Assembly (NCBI GenBank): GCA_030654395.1
Contig: JAURXM010000131.1
Span: 62,001-126,000 of the forward strand
Length of the DNA: 64,000 nucleotides
Origin: Aquabacterium sp.
Lineage (GTDB): Bacteria > Pseudomonadota > Gammaproteobacteria > Burkholderiales > Burkholderiaceae_C
Direction of reading: 5' to 3'
A program made the position numbers and the translations under genes. This document shows positions 63,492 through 64,000 of this stretch, piece after piece. A model generated the notes under the pieces. That model saw only the letters and a list, made by a program, of their open reading frames with translations. It was not told the DNA's origin and did no database searches. Positions within the stretch are counted from its first letter, which is position 1. Each line of letters starts with the position of its first letter.

Positions 63492-64000
63492 TCAGTGCTG
63501 CTTGGCGAATTCAGCCAAACCAGACGTCACTTCAGCCTTGGCTTCTTCCATGCCCTCCCAGCCCGTGACCTTGACCCACTTGCCTGGCTCCAGATCCTTG
63601 TAGTGCTCGAAGAAATGCTTGATCTGCTTAATCAGCAGCTCAGGCAAATCATCCAGCGTCTTGATGTGGGCATACATCGCGCAAATTTTTTCAGTTGGTA
63701 CGGCTACGATTTTGGAGTCGCCACCGGCTTCATCTTCCATTTTCAGGATGCCAAGCGGTCGACTAGGGATCACGACACCAGGCAACAGCGGAAACGGCGT
63801 GATCACCAACACATCAACAGGGTCACCATCTGGGGCGATTGTCTGAGGGACATAACCGTAGTTGCACGGGTAGTGCATGGCTGTGCCAACGAAGCGATCA
63901 ACAAAAACCGCGCCTGTGTCGTGATCGATCTCGTACTTGATCGGATCAGCGTTGGCTGGGATTTCGATAACGACGTTGAAAACGTCAGGCGCTTTAGCAC
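63492..64000 (-). CDS. ppa: Inorganic pyrophosphatase (start outside window)
   Basis: About 169 residues are in view; the beginning is cut by the window edge, so only a few residues are missing. The frame runs from [20 protein letters not shown] through [23 protein letters not shown] to [15 protein letters not shown], the metal-binding signature of family I pyrophosphatases. [15 protein letters not shown] and [20 protein letters not shown] complete it. It hydrolyses pyrophosphate and drives biosynthetic reactions. The end lies 37 bp from the shared terminator. Confidence 0.96.
   Translation of the reverse strand, partial: AKAPDVFNVVIEIPANADPIKYEIDHDTGAVFVDRFVGTAMHYPCNYGYVPQTIAPDGDPVDVLVITPFPLLPGVVIPSRPLGILKMEDEAGGDSKIVAVPTEKICAMYAHIKTLDDLPELLIKQIKHFFEHYKDLEPGKWVKVTGWEGMEEAKAEVTSGLAEFAKQH

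Overview
The window looks like a chromosomal segment of a betaproteobacterium, most likely a Comamonadaceae-type member of the Burkholderiales. Reasons: tripartite-tricarboxylate (Bug/TctC) solute receptors, the order thrS-infC-rpmI-rplT-pheS-pheT-ihfA-merR-tRNA-Pro, an NtrBC/glnA block, DarP, RluE and TrmJ of the expected types, and fairly GC-rich coding sequence. This placement is inferred from gene content and protein character, not from a database search. No insertion sequence, integrase, CRISPR array, rRNA or replication origin was seen.

Layout. 1-9 kb is catabolic and accessory: the tail of a Baeyer-Villiger monooxygenase, a zinc alcohol dehydrogenase with an ABC-type substrate-binding protein, a decayed Bug receptor pseudogene, and a compact operon of two MmgE/PrpD proteins, an intact Bug receptor and an SDR dehydrogenase. 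8.3-27.4 kb is mostly housekeeping: pmbA, darP, mog, cysE, trmJ, suhB, mutS, an Anbu proteasome-like protease, uppP, glnS, rluE, aroC. Mixed in are oddities: a RodZ-C-like protein without a helix-turn-helix, an ABC ATPase with degenerate catalytic motifs, and an SRAP protein lacking its usual Cys2. 27.4-33.6 kb carries CBS and HPF proteins, a BrkB-type membrane protein, and a start-stop-coupled run DUF2069 - FAD dehydrogenase - thyA - folA - xth.

33.6-38.6 kb is the nitrogen block: ntrC, ntrB, an exported coiled-coil protein and glnA. Upstream of glnA are a sigma-54-type -24/-12 element, an NtrC-like dyad and a 27-codon hydrophobic small ORF; glnA has a clear terminator. 38.6-44 kb is a run of overlapping same-strand genes (AIM24-like protein, secreted beta-propeller, polysaccharide deacetylase, sterol-desaturase-type oxygenase, EI24 membrane protein, CinA/MoCF-domain protein) that may be an undescribed envelope module. 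44-48 kb holds a diguanylate cyclase, a YhiN-type flavoprotein, ubiE and a chalcone-isomerase-like exported protein.

48.1-51 kb is a four-gene operon of a minimal J-domain protein and three uncharacterised proteins, two with long acidic stretches; it is the other good candidate for an undescribed system. 51-60 kb is the translation cluster. Here a zinc alcohol dehydrogenase gene sits between pheS and pheT, infC appears to start with ATC, and pheS is preceded by a leader peptide with three Phe codons followed by an intrinsic terminator, which together look like an attenuator. 60-64 kb has isocitrate lyase and a class III aminotransferase diverging from an array of AAGAC/GTCTT half-sites, then the start-truncated ppa gene.
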